NCBI GenBank assembly: GCA_964593795.1
Contig: CAZQJC010000048.1
Coordinates: 1-64,000 of the forward strand
Length of the DNA: 64,000 nucleotides
Direction of reading: 5' to 3'
Source of the DNA: JAHFDS01 sp964593795
GTDB lineage: Bacteria > Myxococcota_A > Polyangia > JAHFDS01
The notes under the pieces are model-generated. The model saw only the letters and a program-made list of their open reading frames with translations. It was not told the origin of the DNA and ran no database searches. Position numbers and translations under genes: made by a program. The stretch's first letter is position 1. Each line of letters starts with the position of its first letter. This document shows, one piece after another, positions 1 through 8,431 of the stretch.

Positions 1-2
1 CC

Positions 3-83
3 GGCAAGACCATCCTCCTGCGAATCGTGGCCATGCTGACCAAGCTGCTCGAGCGCCTCTTGGGCGCCGACGCGCTCGGCTGA
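3..83 (+). CDS. C-terminal end of an unidentified protein (partial)
   Basis: The first 27 codons of the window form an open frame that ends at TGA 81-83. The visible tail (GKTILLRIVAMLTKLLERLL and a few more residues) is an amphipathic Leu/Lys/Arg helix. No family can be named from such a short tail; a four-helix-bundle type protein is one possibility. It converges on the DUF2878 gene, and a tandem-repeat tract lies between them. Confidence 0.4.
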   Translation, partial: GKTILLRIVAMLTKLLERLLGADALG

Positions 84-153
<70 letters not shown>

Positions 154-154
<1 letters not shown>

Positions 155-740
155 TCCGGATCAGTCGATCTTCCGACGGATCTTCAGTCGCCGAGATCGC
201 CCGCTCGGCGACGCGAACAGGCGAACGAGCCTCGGTGAGGTCGGGGTCGAGCCGGCGCGCGAGCGCCGCGATCATCGAGGTCGCGATGCCCCAGCCGAGG
301 CCCACGCACAGCAATCCCCAGGGCCCCGCGACGGAGAGCACGCCGAGGCGGGCCCCGGTGCTGTAGACGAGCGGACCGGCGACCGCGCCGAGGAGCGCGG
401 CCGTGGCCGCCGGTCGCCTGGGCAGCCACGACATGCCGAGGGTGAGCTCGCTGCCGAAGGCGGCCCACAGGGAGATCATCCAGGGGGCGAAGAGACCGTG
501 CGCGCCGGCCACGGAGATGAGGCCGCGCGCCGTCAGCGTGGCGTCGAGCAACGTGCCGAGCACCACCGCGCCCGTCACGACGACGAGCACCCGGCGGCGC
601 GAGGAGGTCCTGAGCGCGAGGTGTCCTGCGACCACCGCGAGCGGCGGCAGCCACGCGACCGGCGCGTGCCCGCCGCGCACGAGCAGCACGCAGCCCCACC
701 ACGCAAGCTGCTGCGCCACCACGTCGATCCAGCGCGTCAT
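154..740 (-). CDS. DUF2878-family membrane protein
   Basis: The frame starts at ATG 740-738, two bases after the tspO stop (TGACATG), so the two genes are probably co-transcribed. The conserved part is about 185 residues and strongly hydrophobic, with several membrane helices. The pattern is typical of DUF2878: an N-terminal QLAWWGCVLL stretch, a central PWMISLWAAFGSELTLG block, and PLVYSTGARLGVLSV near the C terminus. The family's function is unknown; members occur beside CFA-synthase and DUF1295 genes in light or singlet-oxygen regulons, as here. There is no in-frame stop before the window edge: the frame runs through the hexamer repeats as (Arg-Ala)n(Pro-Gly)n and on antisense to the neighbouring gene. 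The true 3' end is therefore uncertain, and I end the feature at the repeat tract. Confidence 0.75.
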
Positions 741-741
741 G

Positions 742-1236
742 TCAGCCCTGGAGCCGCCAGATCGCGGCGTTGAACGCGGCCGCGAAGCTCACCCAGGCCA
801 CGTACGGCACGAGCAGCCAGCCCGCCACGCGGTCCACGCGGAAGAACGCCGCCGTGGTCGCGACGAGCAGGCCGAGGAGCGCCACGATGTCGAGGAGGCC
901 CGCGAGCGGCGAGCGCGCGAGGAAGAAGCAGAACGACCAGGCGAGGTTCGCCGTGAGCTGCGCGAAGTAGAGGCAAAGGGCGAGATCGCCGACGCCGCGC
1001 CGGCGCCACACGCGCCACGCCGCGATCGACATGGCCACGTAGAGCGCCGACCACACGGGGCCGAAGACCCACGCGGGCGGGTTCCAGGCCGGCTTGCGCA
1101 GCATCGGGTACCAGGTCGCGACGGAGCTCGACGTCGCGAGGCCCCCCGCCGCCGCCACCGCGAACGCCAGGGCGAGGAAGGCCGCGAGGGTGAGCGCGGA
1201 CGCGCGGCGGGCGGGCAGGGCGGTCGTGCTCGTCAT
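742..1236 (-). CDS. tspO: TspO/MBR family tryptophan-rich sensory protein
   Basis: 164 residues, the usual TspO length, with five hydrophobic helices. The diagnostic block is present: WYPMLRKPAWNPPAWVFGPVW followed by LYVAMSIAAW (about residues 42-72), then a second Trp/Asn-rich section (LTANLAWSFCFF). Bacterial TspO proteins bind tetrapyrroles and are linked to porphyrin and oxidative stress; in photosynthetic bacteria they modulate light/oxygen-responsive genes. Its place downstream of the sigma/anti-sigma pair and near a B12 photoreceptor fits a role in light or porphyrin stress. The start ATG 1236 is the first in frame and is followed by a short basic N terminus. Confidence 0.92.
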   Translation of the reverse strand: MTSTTALPARRASALTLAAFLALAFAVAAAGGLATSSSVATWYPMLRKPAWNPPAWVFGPVWSALYVAMSIAAWRVWRRRGVGDLALCLYFAQLTANLAWSFCFFLARSPLAGLLDIVALLGLLVATTAAFFRVDRVAGWLLVPYVAWVSFAAAFNAAIWRLQG

Positions 1237-1254
1237 CGGTGGCTCCCTGAGCCT

Positions 1255-1839
1255 TCAGGCCTCGACGAGGCGGCGCGGCAGCCAGCCCGCGAGGGCGCCG
1301 ACCGCCGCGGCGACGAGGACGCCTCCGGCATGGAACAGGAAGATGTGCGCGCCGTCGTGCTCGGGGCAGAGCCCGAGCAGCCCGAGCTGCGCCACGAGCG
1401 CGCCCGCGGCGGCGATGGCCGCGGTGCGCTGCGGGCCGCTGTGGGCGAGCCCGGGTCCCAAGAGCACGAGGCCGAAGAGGGGCAGGGCCGCGGCGATCAC
1501 CTCCACGGAGAAGCAGACCGAGCCCTCGAGCAGCGCGAAGCGTCCCAGGTCGGCCGCGCCGAGCGCGGCACCGAGCGAGGCCACGATCGCGACGAGGAGC
1601 ACCGCGAGGGCCAGCGGTCGTCGCCGCCGGGTGAGGTCGGCGGAGACCTCGGCCCGGATGGCCGCAAGGACCGCGAGGGCCGCGCCAGGTCCCGGCTCCC
1701 GGGGCGCCCGGTCGAGCAGCGCACCGAGCGCGGCCCCCGCACGCAGCGTCTCGTCGTCCGCGTCCTCGAGCCCGGTGCGATCCGGGTGGCCGTCGGGCAA
1801 CGACGCCGCGACCAGCCACGCTTGCCTGTGCTGACTCAT
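1255..1839 (-). CDS. Membrane anti-sigma factor candidate (NrsF/DUF1109-like)
   Basis: 194 residues. A polar cytoplasmic N-terminal half (about 1-85) is followed by about four to six membrane helices, with a His/Cys-containing loop near the end (LCPEHDGAHIFLFHAGG). The ATG at 1839 overlaps the sigma-factor stop (ATGA), so translation is coupled, which is usual for sigma/anti-sigma pairs. The layout resembles NrsF/DUF1109 anti-sigma proteins rather than the zinc ChrR type. The role is inferred from topology and coupling, because sequence conservation in these proteins is low. Confidence 0.6.
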   Translation of the reverse strand: MSQHRQAWLVAASLPDGHPDRTGLEDADDETLRAGAALGALLDRAPREPGPGAALAVLAAIRAEVSADLTRRRRPLALAVLLVAIVASLGAALGAADLGRFALLEGSVCFSVEVIAAALPLFGLVLLGPGLAHSGPQRTAAIAAAGALVAQLGLLGLCPEHDGAHIFLFHAGGVLVAAAVGALAGWLPRRLVEA

Positions 1840-2522
1840 GAACACTCCTTGTCGACGAGCGGCGCGAGGGTGCTCCGCAGGCGCTCGTACGCACGGAAGG
1901 CGCGCAGCTTGATCGCGCCCTCGCTGGTCCCTAGGGCGCGCCCGATCTCGGCGAACGATAGGCCCTCGAATCGATGCAGCTGGAGCACCATTCGCTGCGA
2001 CTCGGGCAGCGCGTCCACGGCGGCCCGCACCGCGGCCACGATCTCGGCTTCCTCGGCTGGATTCCGCAACCGCTCCTGCACCGACGCGGTGGCGTCCGCC
2101 CGCTCGAGCTCGGCCTCGTCGAGGTCCTCGAGGGAGCGCTTGCGCCGGCGCAGCTCGTCGAGGCCTACGCGGCCCGCGATCGCGTAGGCCCAGGCCCTCA
2201 GGCGGCCCTCGGATCGGTACTCGAGCCGCGCGTGGTGGATCTTGAGGAACGTGCGCTGGAGCAGGTCGTCGGCCAGCGCGCGATCGCGGCACATGCGGAG
2301 CAGGAAGGCGTGGAGCCTCGGCTGCAGCCGGCGAAACAGCTCGTCGAACGCCGCGAGGTCGCCGCCCGCGTACGCGAGCATGAGGCGCTCCTCCTCGGCC
2401 TGCTCGTCCGGGACGGCCCCCCGCCCGGCCGCCGATACGGCGCGTTTCATGCTGCGCTGCCGCCCGGGGGCAGGCACCGCGGCCGGAGGAGGCTCGGGGA
2501 TCGCGAGAACGTCGTCCATCAC
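1836..2522 (-). CDS. ECF-type RNA polymerase sigma factor
   Basis: 228 residues. Region 2 spans about residues 55-120, with the YAGGDLAAFDELFRRL start and an ALADDLLQRTFLKIH core. Region 4 is near the C terminus (LPESQRMVLQLHRFEGLSFA, then a helix-turn-helix around IGRALGTSEGAIKLRAFRAY). The roughly 45-residue N-terminal extension is Pro/Ala-rich; internal ATGs such as the one before KRAVSAAG could be the true start. It is the first gene of a sigma/anti-sigma/tspO/DUF2878 run reading left and probably directs part of the light or oxidative-stress response. Confidence 0.9.
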   Translation of the reverse strand: MMDDVLAIPEPPPAAVPAPGRQRSMKRAVSAAGRGAVPDEQAEEERLMLAYAGGDLAAFDELFRRLQPRLHAFLLRMCRDRALADDLLQRTFLKIHHARLEYRSEGRLRAWAYAIAGRVGLDELRRRKRSLEDLDEAELERADATASVQERLRNPAEEAEIVAAVRAAVDALPESQRMVLQLHRFEGLSFAEIGRALGTSEGAIKLRAFRAYERLRSTLAPLVDKECS

Positions 2523-2565
2523 CTGTACGTGGAGACGCTCGGGCGCGCGGCCAGGTTACGCACCA

Positions 2566-3120
2566 TCAGCTCGCAGGGACGAGGACGGTGTCGATCACGT
2601 GGATGACTCCATTCGAGGCCGACACGTCCGCCTGGATGACCGTCGCGGCGCCGTCGAGCAGCACCTTTCCGTCCTTGACCTGGATGCGCACGTCGGTGCC
2701 CTGCACGGTGCGGGCGCTCGTCAGCTTGACGACGTCGGCGGCGGCCACCTTGCCCGCGACCACGTGGTAGGTCAGCACGGCCTGCAGCTTCGCCTTGTTC
2801 TCGGGCCGGGTGAGATCCGCGACGAGGGCCGGGGGCAGCTTGGCGAAGGCCTCGTCGGTCGGCGCGAAGACGGTGAAGGGGCCGGTCCCCTGCAGCGTCG
2901 CCACCAGCTCGGCCTGCGTGAGGAGCTGCGCCAGCGTCTTGAACTTGCCCGCCCCGGTCGCCGTCTGCACGAGGTCCTGGCTCGGGGCGGCGGGCTGCAT
3001 CTGGCCGCCGGCGGGCGCACCGGGGCTCGCCGGTGCGGGGGCCTGCGTGGCGTCGTCGCCGCAACCGGCGAGGAGGGAGAGGGTGCTGGCGAGCGCGAGC
3101 GTGAGAAGTCGGTTGGTCAT
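2566..3120 (-). CDS. Fasciclin (FAS1) domain lipoprotein
   Basis: 184 residues. The N terminus is a lipoprotein signal (MTNRLLTLALASTLSLLAGC), with the lipidated Cys at position 20 followed by a Pro/Ala-rich linker. One complete FAS1 domain follows (about 50-184), with the H1 motif GPFTVFAPTDEAFAKLPP and the YHVVAGKV and IHVIDTVLVP motifs of H2. FAS1 lipoproteins are surface or periplasmic adhesion-type domains. The gene sits between the ECF sigma gene and the photoreceptor gene and may belong to the same regulon. Confidence 0.92.
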   Translation of the reverse strand: MTNRLLTLALASTLSLLAGCGDDATQAPAPASPGAPAGGQMQPAAPSQDLVQTATGAGKFKTLAQLLTQAELVATLQGTGPFTVFAPTDEAFAKLPPALVADLTRPENKAKLQAVLTYHVVAGKVAAADVVKLTSARTVQGTDVRIQVKDGKVLLDGAATVIQADVSASNGVIHVIDTVLVPAS

Positions 3121-3186
3121 CGGGCGTCTCCTGTGAGGTCGGCGTTCATCGCCGGTGCCTGCATGACGTCACGACCTCCACGCAGG

Positions 3187-4059
3187 TTACGGCGAGCGGC
3201 TCGAGGTTCGTTGCGGGTCCGCCGCGAGCTCGGTCGCGAACCTCGCGAGCGCGTCGAAATCCTGCAGACGGAGGCCGAACGGCGGCGGATCCGGCCACGC
3301 GCCCGCGCCGCCGAGCACGAGCGCCACGCCGCGCGCCTCGCACGCGTGGCCGACGCGAGTGGCGGCCGCGAGGAGGAGCGCCGGGTCGCTCGACGCGGCA
3401 GACGCGGACATCGCGACGAGGCGGATGTCGCCGGCGTCGACGGCGCGCGTGATCTCCTCGGTCGGCGTCGCGCGGCCCACCCACCGGGTCTGCCAGCGGG
3501 CCTCGCGCAGGCAGAGCTCGGCGAGCGAGAGCCCGAGCGTGTGATCGTCGCCGGGCGCACAGGAGAGGAGCGCCCGCGGCGCATCCGAAGGCATGGGCTG
3601 CGCCTGGGAGAGCTGCGCGAGCGCGCGCGAGAGGCGCTCGGAGGCGAGGTGCTCCTCGAGCACGCTCAGCCGTCCGGTCGCCCAGCGGACGCCGACGTCG
3701 TCGATCACGCGTGCCACGGTGGCGGCGGCCGCGTGCCACGAGCCGCGCAGGTAGCGCTCGTGGCGCAAGAGCCCATCGAGCTCGCGCTCCGCGTCGTCCT
3801 CGAGCAGCGCGTCGAGCCAGATCGAGATCCAGCCCGGGGCCGGCGCGGAGGCGGTCGCGTCCGCCGGGGCGGCGCCGCGCGCGTCCTCGCTTGCCTTCTC
3901 CGGCACGAGGAATCGCTCGAGCTCGGAGCGGCGAAACCGGCGGTGCCCGCCCGGCGTCCGGATGCACGGGAGCAGGCCCTGATCGGCCCAGCGCTTGACC
4001 GCCGTGGCCCCGACGCCGAGCACCGCGGCGGCTTCCTGACTCGTCATCAACTCGTCCAC
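3187..4059 (-). CDS. litR: LitR/CarH-type B12-dependent light-sensing MerR regulator
   Basis: 290 residues. The N-terminal MerR-type helix-turn-helix spans about residues 5-50 (SQEAAAVLGV, then TPGGHRRFRRSELERF). The middle is a helical B12-binding cap and the C-terminal part (about 160-285) is a cobalamin-binding Rossmann domain. The key ligands of adenosylcobalamin photoreceptors are present: W126 nine residues before E136-H137 (the W-x9-EH motif), and D171-x-H173-x-x-G176 supplying the lower axial His. Known LitR/CarH proteins bind operators as dark tetramers and release them when light breaks the Co-C bond. It is transcribed away from the lipid-modification operon, with operator-like repeats between them. 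Confidence 0.9.
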   Translation of the reverse strand: MDELMTSQEAAAVLGVGATAVKRWADQGLLPCIRTPGGHRRFRRSELERFLVPEKASEDARGAAPADATASAPAPGWISIWLDALLEDDAERELDGLLRHERYLRGSWHAAAATVARVIDDVGVRWATGRLSVLEEHLASERLSRALAQLSQAQPMPSDAPRALLSCAPGDDHTLGLSLAELCLREARWQTRWVGRATPTEEITRAVDAGDIRLVAMSASAASSDPALLLAAATRVGHACEARGVALVLGGAGAWPDPPPFGLRLQDFDALARFATELAADPQRTSSRSP

Positions 4060-4151
4060 GTCACCAATATAGACGATTTTTGTCCGCTGAACAGACGAAT
4101 TTGACGATTTATAGGTTGACGAATCGACTAAATCGACCTATTCATCTGGAT
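4060..4151. promoter_or_regulatory. Divergent promoter/operator region with four GACGAWT repeats
   Basis: The 92 bases between litR and the lipid operon are AT-rich compared with the genes. They hold four direct copies of GACGAWT beginning at 4072, 4094, 4103 and 4118. On the + strand TTGACG (4116-4121), a 17-base gap and TATTCA (4139-4144) form a plausible promoter. It would place the transcript start at or near the ATG at 4152, so the mRNA would be leaderless. I infer that these repeats are the LitR/CarH operator. Confidence 0.6.
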
Positions 4152-5198
4152 ATGATCACCAACGCCATCGAGCTCGCCGAACGAGGACTCCTGCCGGACG
4201 CGGTCGTGCGGGCAGGGGTCCGAAGGCTCCTCCGCGTCCGACTGCGCGACGAGGCCGCCCGCCACCGCGATCGCGATCGCGCGCTCGCCGCGTGGGTCGA
4301 CGCGATGGACCAGGGGCCCATCGCGCTCCTGCCGGAGGCGGCGAACGCGCAGCACTACGAGGTCTCCCCCGCCTTCTACGAGCTCGTGCTCGGCAAGCAC
4401 CTCAAGTACAGCGCAGGCTACTGGGCCGACGGCGAAGAGGACCTCGACCGCGCCGAGGCGGCCATGCTGGCGCTGACGATCGAGCGGGCCGACGTGCGCG
4501 ACGGCCAGCGCATCCTCGAGCTCGGCTGCGGCTGGGGCAGCTTGACGCTCGAGCTCGCGCGCCGCTTCCCCGCCGCGCGCATCGTCGCGGTGTCGAACTC
4601 GCGCCCGCAGCGCGAGCACATCGAGGCGCGGGCCCGGGCGCGCGGCCTTCGCAACGTCACCGTGGTCACCGCGGACATGAACGGCTTCGAACCGGCGGAG
4701 CGCTTCGACCGCGTCGTCTCGGTCGAGATGTTCGAGCACATGCGCAACTGGCGCGCGCTGCTCCGCCGGGTGCGCACGTGGATGGAGCCGGACGGGCGGC
4801 TCTTCCTGCACGTGTTCGCGCACGCGCGCTTCGCGTACCCGTTCGAGACGGAGCGCGACGACGACTGGATGGGGCAGCACTTCTTCACGGGCGGCATGAT
4901 GCCGAGCCTCGACCTGCTCGACCGCGTCGCGGATCCCTTCGAGATCGAGGCCCGCTGGACGGTGGACGGAACCCACTACGCGCGCACCGCGCGGGCGTGG
5001 CAGCGCAATCTCCTCGCGCGGCGCGAGGACGTGCTCGCCCTGTTCGCCAGGGACCTCGGCCCGCAGGAGGCCAGGCGCGCCTTCGAGCGGTGGAGCCTCT
5101 TCTTCGTCGCCTGCGCCGAGCTGTTCGGGTTTGCCTCCGGCCAGGAGTGGCTGGTCGCGCACTACCGGCTCGCCCCGCGCGAGGGAGCCGGCGGGTGA
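4152..5198 (+). CDS. SAM-dependent methyltransferase, CFA-synthase family (first copy)
   Basis: 348 residues. The SAM-binding motif I is ILELGCGWGSLTLELARRFP, followed by VSVEMFEHMRNW (motif II region), as in cyclopropane-fatty-acid synthase-like methyltransferases. The N-terminal lipid-binding extension is shorter than in classic CFA synthase, which suggests a methylase acting on unsaturated acyl chains (compare furan-fatty-acid methylases). The frame is open upstream to a TTG at 4080, but ATG 4152 is chosen because it opens a typical helix (ITNAIELAERGL) and fits the predicted promoter. No Shine-Dalgarno is visible, consistent with a leaderless message. The stop overlaps the GTG of the next gene. 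Confidence 0.82.
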   Translation: MITNAIELAERGLLPDAVVRAGVRRLLRVRLRDEAARHRDRDRALAAWVDAMDQGPIALLPEAANAQHYEVSPAFYELVLGKHLKYSAGYWADGEEDLDRAEAAMLALTIERADVRDGQRILELGCGWGSLTLELARRFPAARIVAVSNSRPQREHIEARARARGLRNVTVVTADMNGFEPAERFDRVVSVEMFEHMRNWRALLRRVRTWMEPDGRLFLHVFAHARFAYPFETERDDDWMGQHFFTGGMMPSLDLLDRVADPFEIEARWTVDGTHYARTARAWQRNLLARREDVLALFARDLGPQEARRAFERWSLFFVACAELFGFASGQEWLVAHYRLAPREGAGG

Positions 5199-6436
5199 GG
5201 ATCGCCGTCGTCGGATCGGGCGTCTCGGGCCTCGTCGCCGCGCACTACCTCCAGCGGCGGCACGAGGTCGTGCTGTTCGAGGCCGAGCGCCGGCCCGGCG
5301 GCCACACGAACACGGTCACCGTGCTCGAGGGCGAGCGGCCCATCTCCATCGACACCGGCTTCATCGTCTTCAACACGCGCACCTACCCGCGCTTCGTGCG
5401 CTTGCTCGGCGAGCTCGGCGTCGCCTGGGCCGAGAGCGACATGAGCTTCTCCGCGTCGAGCGAGCGCCGCGGCTTCGAGTACAACGCGCAGGATCTCGGC
5501 ACGCTCTACGCGCAGCCGCGCCACCTCGTCAGCCCGCGCTTTCACCGCATGGTGCTCGACATCCTGCGGTTCTTCCGCGAGGCGCGCGCGCTCCTCGACT
5601 CCACGGACGAGACGCCGCTCCTGCCGTGGCTGCGCGCCCGAGGTTACTCGGAGGGCTTCCTCGAGGATCACCTGCTGCCGCTCGTGCGCGCGGTGTGGTC
5701 CGCCAACCGCGACGTGGCCGAGCGCTTCCCCGCGCGCTTCCTCGTGCGCTTCTTCGACAACCACGGGTTCCTGAAGGTGCGGGACCGCGTGCCCTGGCTG
5801 ACCATCCCCGGCGGCGCGCGGACGTACGTGCGCGCGATCCTCGCGGGCTTCCGCGGCCAGGTGCGCCTCGGCGCGCCGGTGCGCGGGCTGCGGCGCGAGC
5901 CCGACGCGGTCGTCGTGCGCTCGGAGGGCGCCGAGCCGGAGCGCTTCGACCACGTGGTCCTCGCGTGTCACGCGGACCAGGCGCGCGCGCTGCTCGAGGA
6001 TCCGACGGCGCTCGAGGACGAGCTCCTCGGCGCGTTCCCCTACCAGCGCAACGAGGCGATGCTGCACACCGACGCGTCCCTCATGCCGCGCCGGCGCAAG
6101 GTGTGGGCGTCGTGGAACGCGCACCTCGACGACGACGGCGCAGAGGGCGCGTGCCTGACCTACTGGATGAACCGGCTGCAGCCGCTCGGCGCGTCGCGCG
6201 ACTACTTCGTGACGCTCAACCGCGGCCACCGGATCCGCCCGGACCGGGTGGTCTCCCGCATCGAGTACGCGCACCCGGTGTTCACGCTGGCGGGCGTCGC
6301 GGCGCAGGCGCGCCACGGCGAGCTCATCGACCGGCAGCGCACCTCCTACTGCGGCGCCTACTGGCGAAACGGCTTCCACGAGGACGGCGTCGTGAGCGCG
6401 CTCGCCGTGTGCGCGCGCCTCGGGGTCGAGCCATGA
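5195..6436 (+). CDS. FAD-dependent amine-oxidase-like oxidoreductase
   Basis: 413 residues from GTG 5195, which overlaps the preceding stop (GTGA). The N-terminal dinucleotide-binding fold is clear (VVGSGVSGLVAAHYLQRRH), followed by the RRPGGHTNT motif of the NAD(P)-binding/amine-oxidase superfamily and the family block IDTGFIVFNTRTYPRF. Homologues sit beside CFA-synthase and DUF1365 genes in many bacteria. In Rhodobacter a comparable FAD protein acts as a desaturase on methylated acyl chains in furan fatty acid synthesis. That reaction is a reasonable inference here, not shown by the sequence. Confidence 0.85.
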   Translation: MRIAVVGSGVSGLVAAHYLQRRHEVVLFEAERRPGGHTNTVTVLEGERPISIDTGFIVFNTRTYPRFVRLLGELGVAWAESDMSFSASSERRGFEYNAQDLGTLYAQPRHLVSPRFHRMVLDILRFFREARALLDSTDETPLLPWLRARGYSEGFLEDHLLPLVRAVWSANRDVAERFPARFLVRFFDNHGFLKVRDRVPWLTIPGGARTYVRAILAGFRGQVRLGAPVRGLRREPDAVVVRSEGAEPERFDHVVLACHADQARALLEDPTALEDELLGAFPYQRNEAMLHTDASLMPRRRKVWASWNAHLDDDGAEGACLTYWMNRLQPLGASRDYFVTLNRGHRIRPDRVVSRIEYAHPVFTLAGVAAQARHGELIDRQRTSYCGAYWRNGFHEDGVVSALAVCARLGVEP

Positions 6437-7194
6437 ACGCGAGCGCCCTCTACACGGGGAGCATCTCGCACGCACGCCTCGCGCCTTCGCGGCACGCGTT
6501 CTCGTACCCGATCTACCTCCTGTACCTGGATCTCGACGAGCTGCCGGCGTTGCCGCTGTGGCCCGCGCTCGGCGTCGAACGCGCCGGGCTGCTCGCCTTC
6601 CGCAGGCGGGACTACCTCGGCGCCGCGTCGCGCCCGCTCGCCGACGAGGTGCGGGATCGCGTCGCCGTCGAGCTCGGCGTCCGCCCGGACGGCCCGGTGC
6701 GCCTCCTGGCCCACGTCCGCTCCTTCGGCTACGTCTTCAACCCGGTCGCCTTCTACTACTGCTTCGACCGCGCCGGCCGCCTCGCGGCGGTCGTCTCCGA
6801 GATCACGAACACGCCGTGGAAGGAGCGGCACAGCTACGTCGTCGCCGCGGGCCCCGACGGGGCCGCGTCGAGCTTCGACAAGGCCTTCCACGTCTCGCCG
6901 TTCTTCCCGATGACGCAGCGCTACGTCTGGCGCTTCTCCGCGCCCGGCGACGCGCTGACGGTCGACATGCAGAGCCTCGAGGGCGAGCGCGAGGTGTTCC
7001 GCGCGCGCCTCGCGCTCGAGCGCCAGCCGCTCACGCGCGCCGCGCTGCTCGGCGCCGCGACCACGCTGCCCGCGCAAGCCGCCCTGCGCCACCTCTCGAT
7101 CTACTCGCAGGCGCTGCGCCTCTGGCTGCGGCGCGTGCCCGTGTTCACCCACCCGAAGAAGCAGCTCCCCGATGCCGCAACTCCCACGAGGTGA
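6433..7194 (+). CDS. DUF1365 family protein
   Basis: 253 residues; ATG 6433 overlaps the previous stop (ATGA). Hallmark DUF1365 blocks are visible: SRHAFSYPIYLLYLDLDEL near the N terminus, SFGYVFNPVAFYYCFD in the middle, then EITNTPWKERHSYVV and the FDKAFHVSPFFPM segment. The biochemical function is not established. DUF1365 genes are fused to or flank FAD oxidoreductases and CFA synthases in light-induced or singlet-oxygen-induced operons, so a role in acyl-chain modification is inferred. Confidence 0.88.
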   Translation: MNASALYTGSISHARLAPSRHAFSYPIYLLYLDLDELPALPLWPALGVERAGLLAFRRRDYLGAASRPLADEVRDRVAVELGVRPDGPVRLLAHVRSFGYVFNPVAFYYCFDRAGRLAAVVSEITNTPWKERHSYVVAAGPDGAASSFDKAFHVSPFFPMTQRYVWRFSAPGDALTVDMQSLEGEREVFRARLALERQPLTRAALLGAATTLPAQAALRHLSIYSQALRLWLRRVPVFTHPKKQLPDAATPTR

Positions 7195-7198
7195 TGTC

Positions 7199-8431
7199 AT
7201 GGCCCAGGCCCTGGATCTCGTCCCCGTCTCCCTGTCCTCGAGCGCGCCGCCGATGGAGCGCCTCGTGCTGGGGCGCCTGCAAGGCCCCGCCACCGGGCAA
7301 CTGGAGTTGCGCAGCGAGGGGCGCACGTACCGGTTCGGCGCGCCGGCGTCGGACGGACTGCAAGCGCGGCTCGTCGTGCACCGGCCGCGGTTCTTCTGGC
7401 GGGTGGCCGTCGGCGGCTCGCTCGGCGCCGCGGAGGCCTTCATGGACGGGGACTGGTCCACCGACGACGCCACCGCGGTCGTGCGCTGGTTCGTGCGCAA
7501 CCAGGCCATCATGAGCGGCCTCGAGGGCGGGCTCGCGAGCGCGGGCGCGGCGCTCGGTCGCCTCTGGGCCCTCGCGCGCGCCAACACCCGCGCGGGCAGC
7601 CGGCGCAACATCCGCGCGCACTACGACCTCGGCAACGACTTCTTCGAGCGCATGCTCGACCCGACGATGATGTACTCGGCGGCGCTGTTCGACTCGCCCG
7701 AGGCGACGCTCGAGCAGGCCAGCACCCGCAAGCTCGAGCGCCTGTGCGACAAGCTCGCGCTGCGCGCGGGCGACCACCTGCTCGAGATCGGCAGCGGCTG
7801 GGGCGGCATGGCGATCCACGCGGCGCGCCACCACGGCTGCCGCGTCACCACGACCACGATCTCCCGCGCGCAGGCCGAGTACGCGCGGGCCCGCATCCGC
7901 GCCGCCGGGCTGGAGGACCGCATCACGCTGCTCGAGCGCGACTACCGCGACCTCGACGGCCGCTTCGACAAGATCGTGTCGATCGAGATGATCGAGGCCA
8001 TCGGCGCCGCGGCGTATCCGACCTTCTTCCGCAAGTGCGCCTCGCTGCTCGTCCCGGGCGGGCGCCTGGCGCTGCAGACGATCACGATCCGCGATCAGGT
8101 CTGGGAGAGCCACGTGCGGCAGGTCGACTTCATCAAGCGCTACATCTTCCCGGGCAGCTCGATCCCGTCGATCGGGGCGCTCACGAGCGCGTCGGGCCGG
8201 GCGAGCGACCTCGTCCTCGCGGACCTCGAGGACCTCACGTCGCACTACGCGCGCACCCTCGCCGAGTGGCGGGCGAACCTCGCGCCCCACCGCGCCGAGG
8301 TGGTCGCGGCGTACGGCGAGCGCTTCTGGCGGATGTGGGACTACTACCTCTCTTACTGCGAGGCCGGCTTCCGCGAGCGCTACCTCGGCAGCACCCAGCT
8401 CGTGTTCGATCGCGCCGGCGGCGGCCCGTGA
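7199..8431 (+). CDS. cfa: Cyclopropane-fatty-acyl-phospholipid synthase (second copy)
   Basis: 410 residues, full CFA-synthase length. An N-terminal lipid-interaction domain (about 1-130) contains the EAFMDGDWSTDD signature. NIRAHYDLGNDFFERMLDPTMMYS marks the catalytic-domain entry, LLEIGSGWGGMAIHAA is SAM motif I, and VSIEMIEAIG and VDFIKRYIFPGSSIPS are conserved active-site blocks. ATG 7199 is preceded by GAGG at good spacing; ATG 7172 upstream would overlap the previous gene by 23 bases. The enzyme transfers a methylene from SAM to cis-unsaturated phospholipid chains at the inner membrane. Confidence 0.93.
   Translation: MAQALDLVPVSLSSSAPPMERLVLGRLQGPATGQLELRSEGRTYRFGAPASDGLQARLVVHRPRFFWRVAVGGSLGAAEAFMDGDWSTDDATAVVRWFVRNQAIMSGLEGGLASAGAALGRLWALARANTRAGSRRNIRAHYDLGNDFFERMLDPTMMYSAALFDSPEATLEQASTRKLERLCDKLALRAGDHLLEIGSGWGGMAIHAARHHGCRVTTTTISRAQAEYARARIRAAGLEDRITLLERDYRDLDGRFDKIVSIEMIEAIGAAAYPTFFRKCASLLVPGGRLALQTITIRDQVWESHVRQVDFIKRYIFPGSSIPSIGALTSASGRASDLVLADLEDLTSHYARTLAEWRANLAPHRAEVVAAYGERFWRMWDYYLSYCEAGFRERYLGSTQLVFDRAGGGP

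Noticed and set aside
403..2187. Long + strand open frame (594 codons) over the sigma/TspO region
   Set aside because: Its sequence is Arg/Glu/Gly low complexity and lies antisense to five well-supported genes; a GC-rich shadow frame.
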